Shown: positions 8,457 through 16,745, counted from the stretch's first letter. The stretch: DNA of 64,000 bases from Agrobacterium salinitolerans (GCF_002008225.1 NZ_MRDH01000006.1:1012316-1076315); one strand, 5' to 3'. The notes: generated by a model not told the origin, from the letters alone. Made by a program: numbers and translations.

Positions 8457-9410
8457 ATGTCCAACGCAGTCCACGAGACGGACAGCAAGAATACTGTCGC
8501 ATCCAAGCCGCCGCTCGATCCGCATCTGAAGGCGCTTGAAAACGAAGCTATTCATATTTTCCGCGAAGTCGCCGCCGAATTCGATAATCCCGTGATGCTC
8601 TATTCCATCGGCAAGGATAGTTCCGTGCTGCTGCATCTCGCGCGCAAGGCTTTCTTCCCCGGCCGCGTGCCCTTCCCGCTGTTGCACGTCAATACGGGCT
8701 GGAAGTTCAAGGAAATGATCGAATTCCGCGACAAGATCGTCAAGGAATATGATCTTGACCTGATCTCCTACACCAACCCGCGCGGTGCGAGTGAAAACGT
8801 GACGCCCTTCACCCATGGTTCGGCGCTTTATACCGACATCATGAAGACCGAGGCGCTGCGTCAGGCTCTCGACGCCGGCCAGTTCGACGCAGCCTTTGGC
8901 GGCGCACGCCGTGACGAGGAAGCGAGCCGCGCCAAGGAGCGCATCTATTCCTTCCGCACGCCTGACCATAAATGGGACCCGCGCAACCAGCGCCCGGAAT
9001 TGTGGAACATCTATAACGGCATGGTCCGCAAGGGCGAAAGCGTGCGCGCCTTCCCGCTCTCCAACTGGACCGAAGTGGATATCTGGCGTTACATCGAGGC
9101 GGAAAACATTCCGCTGGTGCCGCTCTATTACGCCGCCGAGCGTCCCTATGTTGAACGCGACGGCATGATGATCCTTGCTGAAGACGAGCGTCTGGAGCTT
9201 CTGCCTGGCGAAGAGATCAAGCATGGCTCGATCCGCTTCCGCACGCTCGGCTGCTTCCCGCTCACCGGTGCGATCCGTTCCGAAGCGGCGACGCTTCAGG
9301 AGGTGATCGCGGAACTCGAAATCGCCACCGTTTCCGAACGACAGGGCCGTGCGATTGACCGCGACCAGTCCGGTTCCATGGAGAAGAAGAAGCGCGAGGG
9401 GTATTTCTGA
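8457..9410 (+). CDS. cysD: Sulfate adenylyltransferase subunit 2
   Basis: Small catalytic subunit of ATP sulfurylase, which makes APS from ATP and sulfate; 317 aa. The PP-loop motif lies in [23 protein letters not shown] (about residues 45-67), followed by [20 protein letters not shown], a CysD signature. ATG 8457 has CCGGAG at suitable spacing; the frame continues upstream inside cysH but is not used. The stop codon overlaps the cysN start by one base, so the two subunits are translationally coupled. The product feeds APS to CysH encoded just upstream. Confidence 0.97.
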   Translation: MSNAVHETDSKNTVASKPPLDPHLKALENEAIHIFREVAAEFDNPVMLYSIGKDSSVLLHLARKAFFPGRVPFPLLHVNTGWKFKEMIEFRDKIVKEYDLDLISYTNPRGASENVTPFTHGSALYTDIMKTEALRQALDAGQFDAAFGGARRDEEASRAKERIYSFRTPDHKWDPRNQRPELWNIYNGMVRKGESVRAFPLSNWTEVDIWRYIEAENIPLVPLYYAAERPYVERDGMMILAEDERLELLPGEEIKHGSIRFRTLGCFPLTGAIRSEAATLQEVIAELEIATVSERQGRAIDRDQSGSMEKKKREGYF

Positions 9411-10894
9411 TGAGCACCGCCGCCGCCAACACCCCCTCCTCTTCCGCCACCATTCTGCCGTTTGCCGAACATTCGAAGGCGGCCCGCGACACGCGTCCGC
9501 TTCGCCTCATCACCTGCGGCAGCGTCGATGATGGCAAATCGACCCTGATCGGCCGTCTTCTCTGGGACACCAAGGCCGTCAAGGAAGATCAGGCCGCCAC
9601 CCTGCATCGCGACAGCGGCAAGCAGAACGATCTCGGCCTGCCCGATTTTGCCCTGCTGCTGGATGGTCTTCAGGCGGAGCGCGAACAGGGCATCACCATC
9701 GATGTCGCCTATCGTTATTTCGCAACCGACCGGCGCGCCTTCATCGTCGCCGACACGCCCGGCCATGAGCAATATACCCGCAACATGGCGACCGGCGCTT
9801 CCACCGCCGATCTTGCCGTGCTGCTCGTCGATGCCCGCACCGGCATTCTGGAACAGACCCGCCGCCACGCCACCATCGCGGCGCTGATGGGCATCCGGCA
9901 ATTCGTGCTGGCCGTCAACAAGATCGACCTGACGAATTACGACAAGGCCGGTTTCGAACTGATCGCCCACGAGTTCCGCGATTTCGCCTCCAACCTCGGT
10001 ATCAAGCAGATCACCGCCATTCCGATGTCGGCGCTGAAGGGTGAAAACGTCGTTCTCTCCGGCAAGGCCGCCATGCCCTGGTATGAAGGCCCGACGCTGG
10101 TGGAAACGCTGGAGTTGGCCACCGTTCGCTCCGCGCAGTCCGGCGGCTTCCGCCTTCCGGTGCAGCGCGTCTCGCGGCCGGGTGAAAGCTTCCGTGGCTA
10201 TCAGGGTACGGTTGCCGGCGGTTCGGTGAAGCCGGGCGACAGCGTCGTCGTCCTGCCTTCCGGCATGGTCGCCAACGTCAAGCAGATCGTCACTTTCGAT
10301 CTGGTGCGCAATGCCGCCGTGGCGGGCGATGCGGTCACGCTCGTCCTCGACCGTCAGGTGGACGTCTCGCGCGGCGACATGATCGTTTCCATCGAGGCGC
10401 AGCCACAGACGGGCCTTGCCTTCGACGCGCAGATCGTGGCCTTGCAGCCCGGCGGCATCGAAGCGGGCAAGCGCTACTGGCTCAAAAGCGGCAGCCGCCG
10501 CCAGCGTGTCAGTGTGCAGCCCGTCAGCCAGCTGAACCTGAAGGAAGGCGAATGGCAGGCGCATGAAACCGCACTGCCGATGAACGCCATCGGCAAGGTG
10601 CGGCTTTCCTTCGATGAGACGGCGATCTTCGATCCCTATGAACAGAACCGCGCGACCGGTTCCTTCATCCTGATCGATCCCGACACCAACAACACGGTCG
10701 CGGGCGGCATGATCGCCGGCAAACGCAGTGTCGGTGCGTCGGAAGAACAGGGCGACCGGGTCATTCTCTCACTGCCCGCCGATCTTGCGGAAAAACTGCT
10801 GGCCAGCGAGCTCCTCGCCAAGCACCGCGACGAGATCGACATCCGCCGCACCGACGGCGCAACGGCCGCGCGGCTGATCGGCGATCTGGGCTGA
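9410..10894 (+). CDS. cysN: Sulfate adenylyltransferase subunit 1 (GTPase)
   Basis: GTPase subunit that drives APS synthesis by CysD; 494 aa. The G1 motif GSVDDGKSTLIGRLLWD lies at about residues 37-53, G3 as DTPGHEQYTRNM near 116 and G4 NKIDL near 173, followed by two EF-Tu-like beta-barrel domains. The protein ends without the C-terminal APS-kinase domain found in NodQ/CysNC fusions, which fits an APS-reductase pathway. The ATG overlaps the cysD stop. A strong terminator follows the gene and closes the operon. Confidence 0.97.
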   Translation: MSTAAANTPSSSATILPFAEHSKAARDTRPLRLITCGSVDDGKSTLIGRLLWDTKAVKEDQAATLHRDSGKQNDLGLPDFALLLDGLQAEREQGITIDVAYRYFATDRRAFIVADTPGHEQYTRNMATGASTADLAVLLVDARTGILEQTRRHATIAALMGIRQFVLAVNKIDLTNYDKAGFELIAHEFRDFASNLGIKQITAIPMSALKGENVVLSGKAAMPWYEGPTLVETLELATVRSAQSGGFRLPVQRVSRPGESFRGYQGTVAGGSVKPGDSVVVLPSGMVANVKQIVTFDLVRNAAVAGDAVTLVLDRQVDVSRGDMIVSIEAQPQTGLAFDAQIVALQPGGIEAGKRYWLKSGSRRQRVSVQPVSQLNLKEGEWQAHETALPMNAIGKVRLSFDETAIFDPYEQNRATGSFILIDPDTNNTVAGGMIAGKRSVGASEEQGDRVILSLPADLAEKLLASELLAKHRDEIDIRRTDGATAARLIGDLG

Positions 10895-10915
10895 CACGCC
10901 CCCCTCAAACAAACA

Positions 10916-10946
10916 AAAGGCGACCGTCAACGCGGTCGCCTTTTTC
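10916..10946 (+). terminator. Rho-independent terminator of cysHDN
   Basis: AAAGGCGACCG (10916-10926) and CGGTCGCCTTT (10933-10943) form an 11-bp stem with a 6-nt loop, followed by a T-run. It starts 22 nt after the cysN stop. Confidence 0.92.
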
Positions 10947-10985
10947 GTTTCAGGGCCTTTTCCGCGTCAGAGACTGCGGATTGGC

Positions 10986-11063
10986 TTAAAACACGAACAT
11001 ATAAAGCAGAATGATCACGAAGATCGGAACGCCCATAGCCCACAATGCAATACCCTTCAGCAT
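10986..11063 (-). CDS. 25-aa hydrophobic membrane peptide
   Basis: ATG 11063 to TAA encodes 25 residues beginning MLKGIALWAMGVPIF and ending in FVF. It is one hydrophobic helix with a single Lys at position 3, so it would insert as a single-span membrane peptide. GGAGG lies 5 nt before the ATG, which strongly supports translation. The gene stands alone on the minus strand between the cysN terminator and a non-coding region. I do not recognise a named family; toxin-like peptides and small membrane-complex subunits both look like this. Function unknown. Confidence 0.7.
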   Translation of the reverse strand: MLKGIALWAMGVPIFVIILLYMFVF

Positions 11064-11139
11064 GTTATCCTCCATTGTTGTATGGTTGAATAACGACTGA
11101 GGCGGCTTTCCGATCCATGCCGCTCTCCTGATTTTTACG

Positions 11140-11272
11140 GGTTGTTTCTCGGCGGCAGAAAAAGCTGCTTGTTCATTCGACGTTCATGCACGAAAGGCGA
11201 ATTTGCATGCGGTCGCTCCGCCAAGCGGCCCAACAGAGGCTCGTTGTTTGAAAAAGCAGCGGGCCTCTTTTT
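11140..11272 (+). ncRNA. Candidate small RNA 1 with intrinsic terminator
   Basis: No convincing reading frame covers this stretch. GGTCGCT and AGCGGCC (about 11211-11230) can form a hairpin. AGAGGCTCG (11235-11243) pairs with CGGGCCTCT (11260-11268) with one G-T pair and runs into five T, an intrinsic terminator on the plus strand. The 5' end at 11140 is a guess. The 3' arm GGGCCTC could instead pair with GAGGCCC at 11296-11302, an alternative fold. No upstream gene could use this terminator, because cysN already has its own. Confidence 0.45.
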
Positions 11273-11339
11273 GATCGCGATAAGTTGATCGCGACGAGGC
11301 CCCTGAAACTCAGGGCCCATGACGGTGAGGGATAACTTC

Positions 11340-11448
11340 TTGGATTGTGGAGAAGAATTGAGACTTCTAAGACGGTTCCTGTCGCGCGTCCCCTGAAACA
11401 GGCCGCGACATTGAGGCCTGGCGCTTGGCGGAGCGACGGGCCTCTTTT
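11340..11448 (+). ncRNA. Candidate small RNA 2 with intrinsic terminator
   Basis: Two successive stems are visible: TGTCGCG (11380-11386) with CGCGACA (11404-11410), and GAGGCC (11413-11418) with GGCCTC (11439-11444), the latter with an inner CGCT/AGCG pairing and followed by TTTT. This looks like an sRNA body plus terminator. A 67-codon frame overlaps it but has no ribosome site and strange composition. It resembles candidate 1 in its ending, and 11422-11437 is the exact reverse complement of 11212-11227 in candidate 1. The 5' end is not defined. Confidence 0.45.
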
Positions 11449-11662
11449 GCTGGTATGCCGTGTGGCGACACCAAAAGCCCGCCGAAGCGGTCCATCCCTA
11501 TTTTTTGAAGGCGCTTATTCGCACCTGCGCCCGGATTTCGAGAAGTAAGCGGCGAATGCAGTCCAACCGGCGCGGCTTTTGACAGCCCGGTTTCTGTGCG
11601 AGATTTCGATCTTGGAAGTTTCGGGATGAGTTGCAAGCCGCCGTAACTATTGGGCTTCAAGC

Positions 11663-11739
11663 TGGTCGGAGTGAGAGGATTCGAACCTCCGACCCCCACG
11701 TCCCGAACGTGGTGCGCTACCAGACTGCGCTACACTCCG
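11663..11739 (-). tRNA. tRNA-Pro (anticodon CGG)
   Basis: A 77-nt cloverleaf on the minus strand: acceptor CGGAGTG/CACTCCG, anticodon stem CCACG/CGTGG around loop TTCGGGA (anticodon CGG), T-loop GTTCGAATC and an encoded CCA end. It reads codon CCG. A near-consensus promoter lies just upstream. Confidence 0.95.
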
Positions 11740-11754
11740 TGACCAGCAGCGCGT

Positions 11755-11783
11755 CTATAGACCAGCCTCCGGCATTCGACAAG
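11755..11783 (-). promoter_or_regulatory. Promoter of tRNA-Pro
   Basis: On the minus strand, CTTGTC (11783-11778), a 17-nt spacer and CTATAG (11760-11755) match the alphaproteobacterial housekeeping consensus CTTGAC-N17-CTATAT closely. The -10 box is 16 nt from the tRNA 5' end. Confidence 0.75.
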
Positions 11784-12003
11784 CGGCTTATTGCATTTTT
11801 TGTGACAAGTTTTTCCCATCCGTTGAAGCAACCCTGCCAAGCGCCTGCGCCGCCGGCTGGAAGGCCTCAAAACGTTACAAAAAAGCAATTGTGGCAGGAA
11901 ATTTTCATCGAACCGCACACCTCCCCTGCCCGTTGCCGCCAAATCTGCTAGGGGAACGGAATGACCGGCGGGAAGCCGGACACGGCACAAAGGACATTTC
12001 ACC

Positions 12004-12426
12004 ATGCTATCTCGCAGCGTAACGCTTGCAGCGTTTGCCATTGCGCTCTCGGCCTGCACCACCTCCACGGGCGGTTCCACTCCCTCCTTCACCCAGAAGA
12101 GCCCCGTTGAGACCCGCTGGGTCGGCCAGTCCGCAGGCGTTTTCTTTGCAAAATTCGGCCCGCCGCAAAGCGATACGGAAACTGGCAGCTCCACCGTGTA
12201 TAACTGGCGCGGCGGCTACAGAAAGGCCACCATTCCGGCCAGGTTCGAAGAAGGCAAGGATGGCAAGAAGGGGCGCCAGATCTCGCCCGCCCGCACCGCC
12301 TCGCTCTCCTGCACGGTGCAGCTCGTCGTTTCCAGCGACTACAAGATCACCGCCGTGCGCACGGTCTCCGACCGCCCCGGCATTAACGGCCCGAGCTATT
12401 GCGCGGAGTTCCTCGCCGCAGATTGA
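12004..12426 (+). CDS. Small lipoprotein of unknown function
   Basis: 140 aa with a lipoprotein signal peptide: hydrophobic core ending in the lipobox LSAC, so Cys18 would be lipidated and the protein anchored on the periplasmic side. The mature part includes WVGQSAGVFFAKFGPPQSDTETGSSTVYNWRGGY, reminiscent of small envelope proteins of the SmpA/BamE type, but I cannot confirm that. Two further cysteines (in SLSCTVQL and PSYCAEF) could form a disulfide. AAAGGA precedes the ATG and a strong terminator follows, so it is probably monocistronic. Confidence 0.85.
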   Translation: MLSRSVTLAAFAIALSACTTSTGGSTPSFTQKSPVETRWVGQSAGVFFAKFGPPQSDTETGSSTVYNWRGGYRKATIPARFEEGKDGKKGRQISPARTASLSCTVQLVVSSDYKITAVRTVSDRPGINGPSYCAEFLAAD

Positions 12427-12450
12427 TCTTCGGCCATAAACCGAATGCCC

Positions 12451-12479
12451 AAAGCCCGCCCGAACTGGCGGGCTTTTTC
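12451..12479 (+). terminator. Rho-independent terminator of the lipoprotein gene
   Basis: AAAGCCCGCC (12451-12460) and GGCGGGCTTT (12467-12476) form a perfect 10-bp stem with a 6-nt loop, followed by T residues. Confidence 0.92.
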
Positions 12480-12600
12480 ATTTTTTCGGGATTATTGCCA
12501 CTTTTCTGCAAAATTTTTGCCTGTAGCCGCACCCTGCGACCCGCAACGCGCCGGAAACAGCGTCATATGCGCCTTTCCGCGACACCCCGCTTTCAGAACC

Positions 12601-12618
12601 CTTTCAACCGTTTGAAAG
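12601..12618. promoter_or_regulatory. Palindrome in the region before mqo
   Basis: The 385-nt stretch between the lipoprotein gene and mqo holds no gene I can support. Apart from the lipoprotein terminator it contains the inverted repeat CTTTCAA-N4-TTGAAAG at 12601-12618 and a shorter CGTCA-N6-TGACG at 12636-12651, both about 160-210 nt before the mqo start. They are candidate operators; the regulator is unknown. Confidence 0.35.
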
Positions 12619-12811
12619 CACCGGCTAATCTTCGCCGTCACAAAAATGACGATCGGCAGGACTGCAAAATTGGCCGTTGCGACCATATTTCCTGCAAAAT
12701 CCCCGCAAAACTGCTTGTACCGGAGTGCAGAAGGTCGGGTTGTGCCGCTTTGCGCTTTGCTATAACGGGGCGCTCGGGAGGAATGTTTTTAACACAAAAC
12801 AAGAATCAGGT

Positions 12812-14527
12812 ATGGCCGTGACTCCCATCGATCAAGACAAATCCCAGCTCACTGATCTCTCCCATGCATTTCCGCTGAACCGCCGACAGGTTCTAGGCGG
12901 TGCGCTCGCCGGAATTGCCGCAGCGGCGCTGCCCTCTTCCCCACTCCTCGCCAATACGGCCGCCAAGAAGGTGGACGTGCTTCTCATCGGCGGCGGCATC
13001 ATGAGCGCGACGCTCGGTGTGTGGCTGCGCGAACTCGAACCGACCTGGTCGATGCAGATGCTGGAGCGGCTGGATGGCGTGGCGCTGGAAAGCTCCAACG
13101 GCTGGAACAATGCCGGCACCGGCCATTCCGCGCTTGCCGAGCTGAACTACACGCCGGAAGACGCCAACGGCAACATCAAGATCGCCCAAGCCATCAACAT
13201 CAACGAATCCTTCCAGATTTCCCGGCAGTTCTGGGCATGGCAGGTGAAGAACGGCGTCTTGAAGAACCCGCGCTCCTTCATCAACCACACGCCGCATATG
13301 AGCTTCGTCTGGGGTGACGAGAACGTCGCCTATCTGGAAAAGCGTTATCAGGCGCTGAGGACCAGCCCGCTTTTTGCCGGCATGGAGTTCTCCACCGATC
13401 CCGAGCAGATCAAGAAGTGGGTGCCGCTGATGATGGAAGGCCGCGACCCTTCCCAGAAGATCGGCGCCACCTGGTCGCCGCTCGGCACCGACATGGAATT
13501 CGGCGAAATCACCCGACAATTCGTCTCGCATCTGCAGAGCGACCAGAATTTCGACCTGCAGGTCAATAGCGAGGTTTCCGACATCCAGCGCAATGCCGAT
13601 GGCAGCTGGCGCGTGACCTATACCAACACCAAAACCGATGCCGAACAGGTGGTGGATGCGAAATTCGTGTTCATCGGCGCCGGCGGCGGCGCGCTGCATC
13701 TGTTGCAGATGTCCGGCATTCCCGAAGCCGATGATTATGCCGGTTTCCCGGTGGGCGGCTCGTTCCTCATCAACGAGAACCCTGATGTGACGATGCAGCA
13801 TCTCGCCAAGGCCTATGGCAAGGCCTCGGTCGGCTCGCCGCCCATGTCGGTGCCGCACCTCGATACCCGCGTGCTGGGCGGCAAGCGCGTCATCCTGTTC
13901 GGACCTTTCGCCACCTTCTCCACCAAGTTCCTGAAGGAAGGCTCCTATTTCGATCTCGTCTCCTCGGTCACAACAAGCAATGCCTGGCCGATGGTGCGCG
14001 TGGGCATCGATGAATATCCGCTGGTGGAATATCTCGCCGGCCAGCTGATGATGTCGGATGACGACCGTTTTGCCGCGCTGAAGGAATATTTCCCCAATGC
14101 CAAGCAGGGCGAATGGCGCCTGTGGCAGGCAGGCCAGCGCGTGCAGATCATCAAGCGCGACGAGGAAAAGGGCGGCGTGCTGAGGCTCGGCACTGAAGTC
14201 GTCTCCGCCAAGGATGGCAGCATCGCCGGTCTGCTCGGCGCTTCGCCGGGCGCCTCGACGGCGGCACCGATCATGCTCAGCGTTCTGGAAAAGGTCTTCA
14301 AGGACAAGGTCGCGACGCCGGAATGGCAAACGAAGCTGCGCCAGATCGTGCCGAGCTACGGCACGAAGCTCAATGACGACCCGGAAAAGGTGCAGCAGGA
14401 ATGGGCCTATACCGCCGAACACCTGCAGCTGCCCACCCCGCCGCAGATCGACCTTGAGGCACTGAAGGGCGCCGGCGCGGCGCCTGCGGGTGCGCCAGTG
14501 AAGAAGGTGCCGGATATCGCGCTTTAA
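12812..14527 (+). CDS. mqo: Malate:quinone oxidoreductase with Tat-like signal
   Basis: Oxidises malate to oxaloacetate and passes electrons to quinone at the membrane; 571 aa from ATG 12812. The FAD-binding [13 protein letters not shown] motif is at about residue 57, followed by [15 protein letters not shown] and [17 protein letters not shown], all typical of Mqo. The N-terminus has [25 protein letters not shown], a twin-arginine signal with hydrophobic core and cleavage-like end. Many Mqo proteins lack this, so a periplasmic-side location is possible. The ribosome site is weak and the frame extends upstream to 12677. A terminator follows. Confidence 0.94.
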   Translation: MAVTPIDQDKSQLTDLSHAFPLNRRQVLGGALAGIAAAALPSSPLLANTAAKKVDVLLIGGGIMSATLGVWLRELEPTWSMQMLERLDGVALESSNGWNNAGTGHSALAELNYTPEDANGNIKIAQAININESFQISRQFWAWQVKNGVLKNPRSFINHTPHMSFVWGDENVAYLEKRYQALRTSPLFAGMEFSTDPEQIKKWVPLMMEGRDPSQKIGATWSPLGTDMEFGEITRQFVSHLQSDQNFDLQVNSEVSDIQRNADGSWRVTYTNTKTDAEQVVDAKFVFIGAGGGALHLLQMSGIPEADDYAGFPVGGSFLINENPDVTMQHLAKAYGKASVGSPPMSVPHLDTRVLGGKRVILFGPFATFSTKFLKEGSYFDLVSSVTTSNAWPMVRVGIDEYPLVEYLAGQLMMSDDDRFAALKEYFPNAKQGEWRLWQAGQRVQIIKRDEEKGGVLRLGTEVVSAKDGSIAGLLGASPGASTAAPIMLSVLEKVFKDKVATPEWQTKLRQIVPSYGTKLNDDPEKVQQEWAYTAEHLQLPTPPQIDLEALKGAGAAPAGAPVKKVPDIAL

Positions 14528-14553
14528 GGCTTGGTTGCGATTTTTAGGATTGA

Positions 14554-14586
14554 ACGCCGCGTGTCTCCGGATGCGCGGCGTTTTTA
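14554..14586 (+). terminator. Rho-independent terminator of mqo
   Basis: ACGCCGCG (14554-14561) and CGCGGCGT (14574-14581) form an 8-bp stem followed by a T-run, 27 nt after the mqo stop. Confidence 0.9.
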
Positions 14587-14713
14587 TTGGATTATACCTC
14601 CGCCCGCATCTTCTTGGCCCTCTGCCGATGGTCTGCCAAGCTCAATGAAATCGATCCGCCGCAGATGCCGGGGACGGACCGAGCATGATGAAATACCTCG
14701 CATCGCAGATGAT

Positions 14714-14741
14714 TTGGTAGTAATAATTCCTACCAATTATT
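14714..14741. promoter_or_regulatory. Overlapping palindromes upstream of parD
   Basis: Two nested inverted repeats overlap: TTGGTA-N11-TACCAA (14714-14736) and AATAATT-N6-AATTATT (14722-14741). They lie 15-42 nt before the antitoxin start. ParD-type antitoxins repress their own promoters at such sites, so this is the likely autoregulatory operator. Confidence 0.6.
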
Positions 14742-14755
14742 CGTGGAGAAATGAC

Positions 14756-15037
14756 GTGGCCAATGTGGAAAAGATCAGTGTCTCGATGACACCCCAGCAT
14801 GCCGAAATCTTGCGTGATGCCGTCGAAAGCGGGGCCTATGCCAGCAGCAGCGAGGTGATCCGCGAAGCGATGCGTGACTGGTCTGCGAAATGGGTTCAGC
14901 GACGCGATGACATAGCCAAGTTGCGCGCATTGTGGACTGAAGGCAAAGCCAGTGGCAGTTCAACCGAAGTGGATTTTGACGACACACTCAGTGAAGCGCG
15001 TGCAGAACTGGCTTCGTTGAAAAATCGTGACCATTAA
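14756..15037 (+). CDS. ParD-type antitoxin (ribbon-helix-helix)
   Basis: 93 aa from GTG 14756, preceded by GGAGAA at 6-nt spacing. The N-terminal MANVEKISVSMTPQHAEILRDAVESGAYASSSEVIREAM is the ribbon-helix-helix DNA-binding fold of ParD/CopG-like antitoxins; the acidic C-terminus (TEVDFDDTLSEARAELASL) would wrap the toxin. It overlaps the toxin gene by 11 bp, a typical arrangement. The antitoxin neutralises the toxin and represses the operon. The pair sits between mqo and a tRNA-Gln gene with no mobile element nearby. Confidence 0.9.
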   Translation: MANVEKISVSMTPQHAEILRDAVESGAYASSSEVIREAMRDWSAKWVQRRDDIAKLRALWTEGKASGSSTEVDFDDTLSEARAELASLKNRDH

Positions 15038-15338
15038 GCTTGTCTGGACACCCCGCGCTCGCCGCGATGTGAAGAAAATCTACATCGACATTGGTAAATC
15101 ACAGCCTCTTGCGGCGGAGCGGTATTTCGCTCGGTTTCGCGCCAAGGCGGAGCGCTTGATCTGCCACCCCCATCTTGGCGAGCGCCACCCGGAAATTTTT
15201 CCATCCGCCCGCATGCTGGTTGCAGCGCCTTACATCATTCTCTACGAAACCGTGCCGGATACCGATGACGGCGAGATAGATTCCGTAGAGATTGTACGTG
15301 TCATTGACGGTCGCCGCGACCTGCGAACACTGTCCTGA
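15027..15338 (+). CDS. ParE/RelE-family toxin
   Basis: 103 aa from GTG 15027, translationally coupled to the antitoxin. The sequence KLVWTPRARRDVKKIYIDIGK, the FRAKAERLICHPHLGERHPEIFP block and the C-terminal EIVRVIDGRRDL match the ParE/RelE toxin fold. ParE members inhibit gyrase and RelE members cut ribosome-bound mRNA. The ParD partner favours ParE, but the target cannot be told from sequence. The frame is intact, with no sign of decay. Confidence 0.88.
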   Translation: MTIKLVWTPRARRDVKKIYIDIGKSQPLAAERYFARFRAKAERLICHPHLGERHPEIFPSARMLVAAPYIILYETVPDTDDGEIDSVEIVRVIDGRRDLRTLS

Positions 15339-15350
15339 TTTTGGAAGAAA

Positions 15351-15425
15351 TGGCTGGGGCGCCAGGATTCGAACCTGGGAATGCCGGTACCAAAAACCGG
15401 TGCCTTACCGCTTGGCGACGCCCCA
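15351..15425 (-). tRNA. tRNA-Gln (anticodon TTG)
   Basis: A 75-nt cloverleaf on the minus strand: acceptor TGGGGCG/CGCCCCA, anticodon stem ACCGG/CCGGT region with loop TTTTGGT (anticodon TTG), T-loop GTTCGAATC and an encoded CCA. It reads CAA and, with wobble, CAG. It is convergent with the toxin gene, 12 nt away. Confidence 0.94.
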
Positions 15426-15628
15426 ACAGGGCAGCGAGAGCGAAACGCCGCTGCCTGAACCGCGCCTGATTAGCAAAGCCTGCCCGGCCCGGCAATGACC
15501 CGGCGACCAATTTTTTCACAAAATACAAGCTTTTTGGGTGCCCGGCCGCGGGCAGCATGATAGGGCTTGGCGATTGTGCGGCGGGTGCCGTCGGCACGGG
15601 CGGCATGGCATTCATTCAGGAGGTCTCG

Positions 15629-16537
15629 ATGGCAGACCCGGCATTCGATCTCGATTTCAAGCCGGCCTATGGCGAGGCGGTTCCTGTTGCCCCGCTCATC
15701 CAGCGCCTCACCGTCAATAACCCTTCCGCCTTCACCTTTCATGGCACCAATTCCTATATCGTCGGCGACCGCTCCGTTGCCGTCATCGATCCGGGCCCGG
15801 AGGATGAGGCGCATTTTCAGGCTTTGATGGCGGCGCTCGAAGGCCGCGAGGTGACCCATATCTTCGTCAGCCACACGCACCGCGATCACTCGCCGCTGGC
15901 CCGCAGGCTGGCGCAGGCGACCGGGGCGGTGACCGTGGCGGAAGGCCCGCACCGTGCCGCGCGCCCATTACACGCGGGCGAGACAAACCCCTTTGCCGAG
16001 AGTTCCGATACGGCTTTCGTGCCCGATATCGCACTTGGCGACGGGCAGAGCCTTTCCGGCGATGGCTGGACATTGACGGCGCTACATACGCCGGGCCACA
16101 CCGCCAATCACGCCGCCTTTGCGCTTGAAGGCAGCGGCATCGTCTTTTCGGCCGATCACGTCATGGCCTGGGCCACCACCATCGTGGCACCTCCGGATGG
16201 GGCGATGAGCGATTACATGGCCTCGCTGGAACGGCTGCTCACCCGCGACGACCGGCTGTTCCTGCCTGGCCATGGCGGCCCGGTCACCGATCCCGCCGCC
16301 TTCATGCGGGGCTTGCGCGCCCACCGCCGCATGCGGGAAAAGGCGGTTCTGAAGCGCATCCGGGACGGCGACAGGCGGATCGCCGACATGGTGAAGGTGA
16401 TCTATGCCAGCACCGACAAGCGCCTGCATGGCGCGGCCGCACTTTCCGTGCTGGCGCATATCGAGGATCTGATCGAAAAGGGCGAAGTGCGGACGGATGG
16501 CGCGCCTTCGCTCACGGGTGAATATTTTCCGGCGTGA
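15629..16537 (+). CDS. Metallo-beta-lactamase fold hydrolase
   Basis: 302 aa, similar to LACTB2-like MBL proteins. The metal motif SHTHRDHSPLA (HxHxDH) lies near residue 82, with further ligands in HTPGHTANH and FSADHVM and a late LPGHGGPV. A C-terminal winged-helix-like tail (KGEVRT end) is typical of this subgroup. ATG 15629 has AGGAGG at 6-nt spacing; the open frame begins earlier at 15557 without support. The substrate is unknown; members hydrolyse thioesters, lactones or RNA. Confidence 0.9.
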   Translation: MADPAFDLDFKPAYGEAVPVAPLIQRLTVNNPSAFTFHGTNSYIVGDRSVAVIDPGPEDEAHFQALMAALEGREVTHIFVSHTHRDHSPLARRLAQATGAVTVAEGPHRAARPLHAGETNPFAESSDTAFVPDIALGDGQSLSGDGWTLTALHTPGHTANHAAFALEGSGIVFSADHVMAWATTIVAPPDGAMSDYMASLERLLTRDDRLFLPGHGGPVTDPAAFMRGLRAHRRMREKAVLKRIRDGDRRIADMVKVIYASTDKRLHGAAALSVLAHIEDLIEKGEVRTDGAPSLTGEYFPA

Positions 16538-16620
16538 CGGGTTTTGAGAGGCAGCATTTCAAATCTTGCTATCGCCTCAGCCATCGCTCTCCCATTGATG
16601 GCGCGGGCGAGTGCCACTCG

Positions 16621-16745
16621 TTTCTTCTCCCCGTCGGGGAGAAGTCCGCGGCAGCCGGATGAGGGGGCGACGGTAGAGATATTCGGAGAGCTAGCCCCCT
16701 CATACGACCCTTCGGGCCACCTTCTCCCCCTCGGGGAGAAGAAAC
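16621..16745. repeat. RIME-like intergenic repeat, copy A
   Basis: Two near-identical hairpins, CTTCTCCCC-N3-GGGGAGAAG at 16624-16644 and 16721-16741, bracket a core with GGATGAGGGGGC and GCCCCCTCAT. This matches the rhizobial intergenic mosaic element pattern as I know it. Copy B at 54522-54649 is in the opposite orientation. The rest of the 249-nt gap between the MBL and DUF1499 genes has no other feature. Confidence 0.85.

Noticed and set aside
11345-11548. 67-codon frame in the sRNA region
   Set aside because: No ribosome site, composition unlike neighbouring proteins, and it is crossed by a good terminator structure.
12893-14422. 509-codon minus-strand frame opposite mqo
   Set aside because: Shadow of the well-supported mqo gene; no motifs or ribosome site.
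14714-15425. ParDE pair and tRNA-Gln as border of a genomic island
   Set aside because: No integrase, no duplicated tRNA end was seen, and flanking genes are core; kept only as a toxin-antitoxin module.
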